DNA from: an uncultured Blautia sp.
Lineage (GTDB): Bacteria > Bacillota > Clostridia > Lachnospirales > Lachnospiraceae
Direction of reading: 5' to 3'
Assembly (NCBI GenBank): GCA_900553515.1
Contig: USDN01000099.1
Span: 1 to 6,396 of the forward strand
Length of the DNA stretch: 6,396 nucleotides
Shown here: positions 6,252 through 6,396 of the stretch, in pieces
How the letters are laid out: each line of letters begins with the position of its first letter
How positions within the stretch are numbered: the stretch's first letter is position 1
Notes under the pieces: generated by a model
Told to the model about the DNA's origin: nothing
The model's database searches: none
Seen by the model: the letters and a program-made list of their open reading frames with translations, nothing else
Position numbers and translations under genes: made by a program

Positions 6252-6314
6252 GGCATTCCCCAAAGGGAAAAAATGAAAAACAACTTTCAGTTCGAATCTA
6301 TTCTGAAAAATGCC
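6252..6314 (+). other. potential three-way-junction RNA structure
   Basis: GGCATT (6252-6257) pairs with AATGCC (6309-6314). Inside are a small hairpin CCC/GGG (6258-6260 with 6265-6267) and a 6-bp stem TTTCAG (6285-6290) with CTGAAA (6303-6308). That stem's 3' arm abuts the closing helix with no gap. The arrangement looks like a folded RNA or the end of a mobile element; no known RNA family is recognised. Confidence 0.4.
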
Positions 6315-6341
6315 AAAGGTGACAACAAAGCATTCCCCAAA
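6253..6341. repeat. 12-nt direct repeat GCATTCCCCAAA, two copies 77 nt apart
   Basis: Exact copies lie at 6253-6264 and 6330-6341; each starts an inverted repeat. The sequence TTGGGGAA (6342-6349) is complementary to TTCCCCAA in both copies, so it can pair locally or with the upstream copy. Confidence 0.7.
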
Positions 6342-6383
6342 TTGGGGAACGTTCTAATGTTACCAAATCGAAAAAATCTGTAG
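6273..6383 (+). CDS. possible 36-residue small protein or leader peptide
   Basis: ATG at 6273 is preceded by AAAGGG (6262-6267) at a 5-nt gap. The frame runs to TAG at 6381, giving a basic 36-residue peptide starting MKNNFQFESILKNAKG and ending LPNRKNL. It has no membrane segment and no family I recognise. It overlaps the inverted repeats described here, so the sequence may be constrained as RNA instead. It could equally be a leader peptide, a truncated gene or chance. Confidence 0.25.
   Translation: MKNNFQFESILKNAKGDNKAFPKLGNVLMLPNRKNL
6318..6364 (+). other. nested inverted repeats near the window end
   Basis: GGTGACA (6318-6324) pairs with TGTTACC (6358-6364) through 7 bp including one G-U. 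Inside, TTCCCCA (6333-6339) pairs perfectly with TGGGGAA (6343-6349) over a 3-nt loop. No T-tract follows, so this is not an intrinsic terminator. Confidence 0.45.
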
Positions 6384-6396
6384 ATTGACAACTCAA

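Noticed and set aside
6150..6300. T-box riboswitch suggested by the tRNA-like sequence
   Set aside because: The conserved T-box sequence (AGGGTGGNACCGCG) is absent, and the sequence resembles the tRNA itself, not a tRNA-binding leader.
6385..6390. TTGACA near the window end as a promoter -35 element
   Set aside because: A -10 at normal spacing would fall past the last base, so it cannot be assessed.
6203..6396. Group I or group II intron in the tRNA-Arg anticodon loop
   Set aside because: No GTGYG group II start and no recognisable group I core motifs up to the window end. It stays only as a possibility because the far end is not visible.
1..6396. parS sites, CRISPR arrays, insertion sequences with transposase, rRNA
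   Set aside because: Reading both strands showed no parS-like 16-mer, no spaced repeat array, no transposase or integrase frame and no rRNA-like sequence.

Overview
The window looks like chromosomal DNA from a low- to mid-GC Clostridia member, most likely Lachnospiraceae. The reasons are strong AGGAGG-type ribosome sites, A/T-rich gene spacing, a Firmicutes-type parA-parB pair followed by a DUF4446 gene and serS, and a protein I recognise as the Lachnospiraceae-associated DUF3881 family. Genus cannot be fixed from the sequence alone. All protein genes are on the + strand.

Region 1 (1-198) is a non-coding leader holding two inverted repeats and a possible promoter upstream of parA. Region 2 (199-4669) is a tight five-gene run: parA (TTG start), parB (1-nt overlap), a membrane-anchored DUF4446 protein, serS and a DUF3881 protein, with gaps of 12, 26 and 21 nt. 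It joins chromosome segregation (ParA ATPase and ParB CTPase/DNA clamp) to a tRNA charging enzyme and two uncharacterised proteins. A 13-bp perfect hairpin with a T-tract (4725-4759) closes it.

Region 3 (4777-6040) is a two-gene unit. The first gene encodes a 308-residue protein whose N-terminal half carries an R-x4-H signature resembling HEPN RNases and whose C-terminal part looks like a CheY-type receiver domain. The second encodes a 106-residue single-pass membrane coiled-coil protein. The terminator sits 5 nt before the ribosome site of the first gene, and alternative hairpins lie upstream, so readthrough or attenuation is possible.

Region 4 (6041-6396) has no long reading frame but is rich in signals: an 18/20-nt tandem repeat, a good sigma-A-type promoter, then the 5' half of a tRNA-Arg(CCU) gene that is well formed up to the anticodon loop and then stops matching a tRNA. 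What follows is a stretch of nested inverted repeats with a 12-nt direct repeat and a possible 36-codon reading frame. This broken or interrupted tRNA and the structured sequence after it, together with the HEPN-like/receiver fusion, are the most interesting parts of the window. The rest is ordinary core-genome content.
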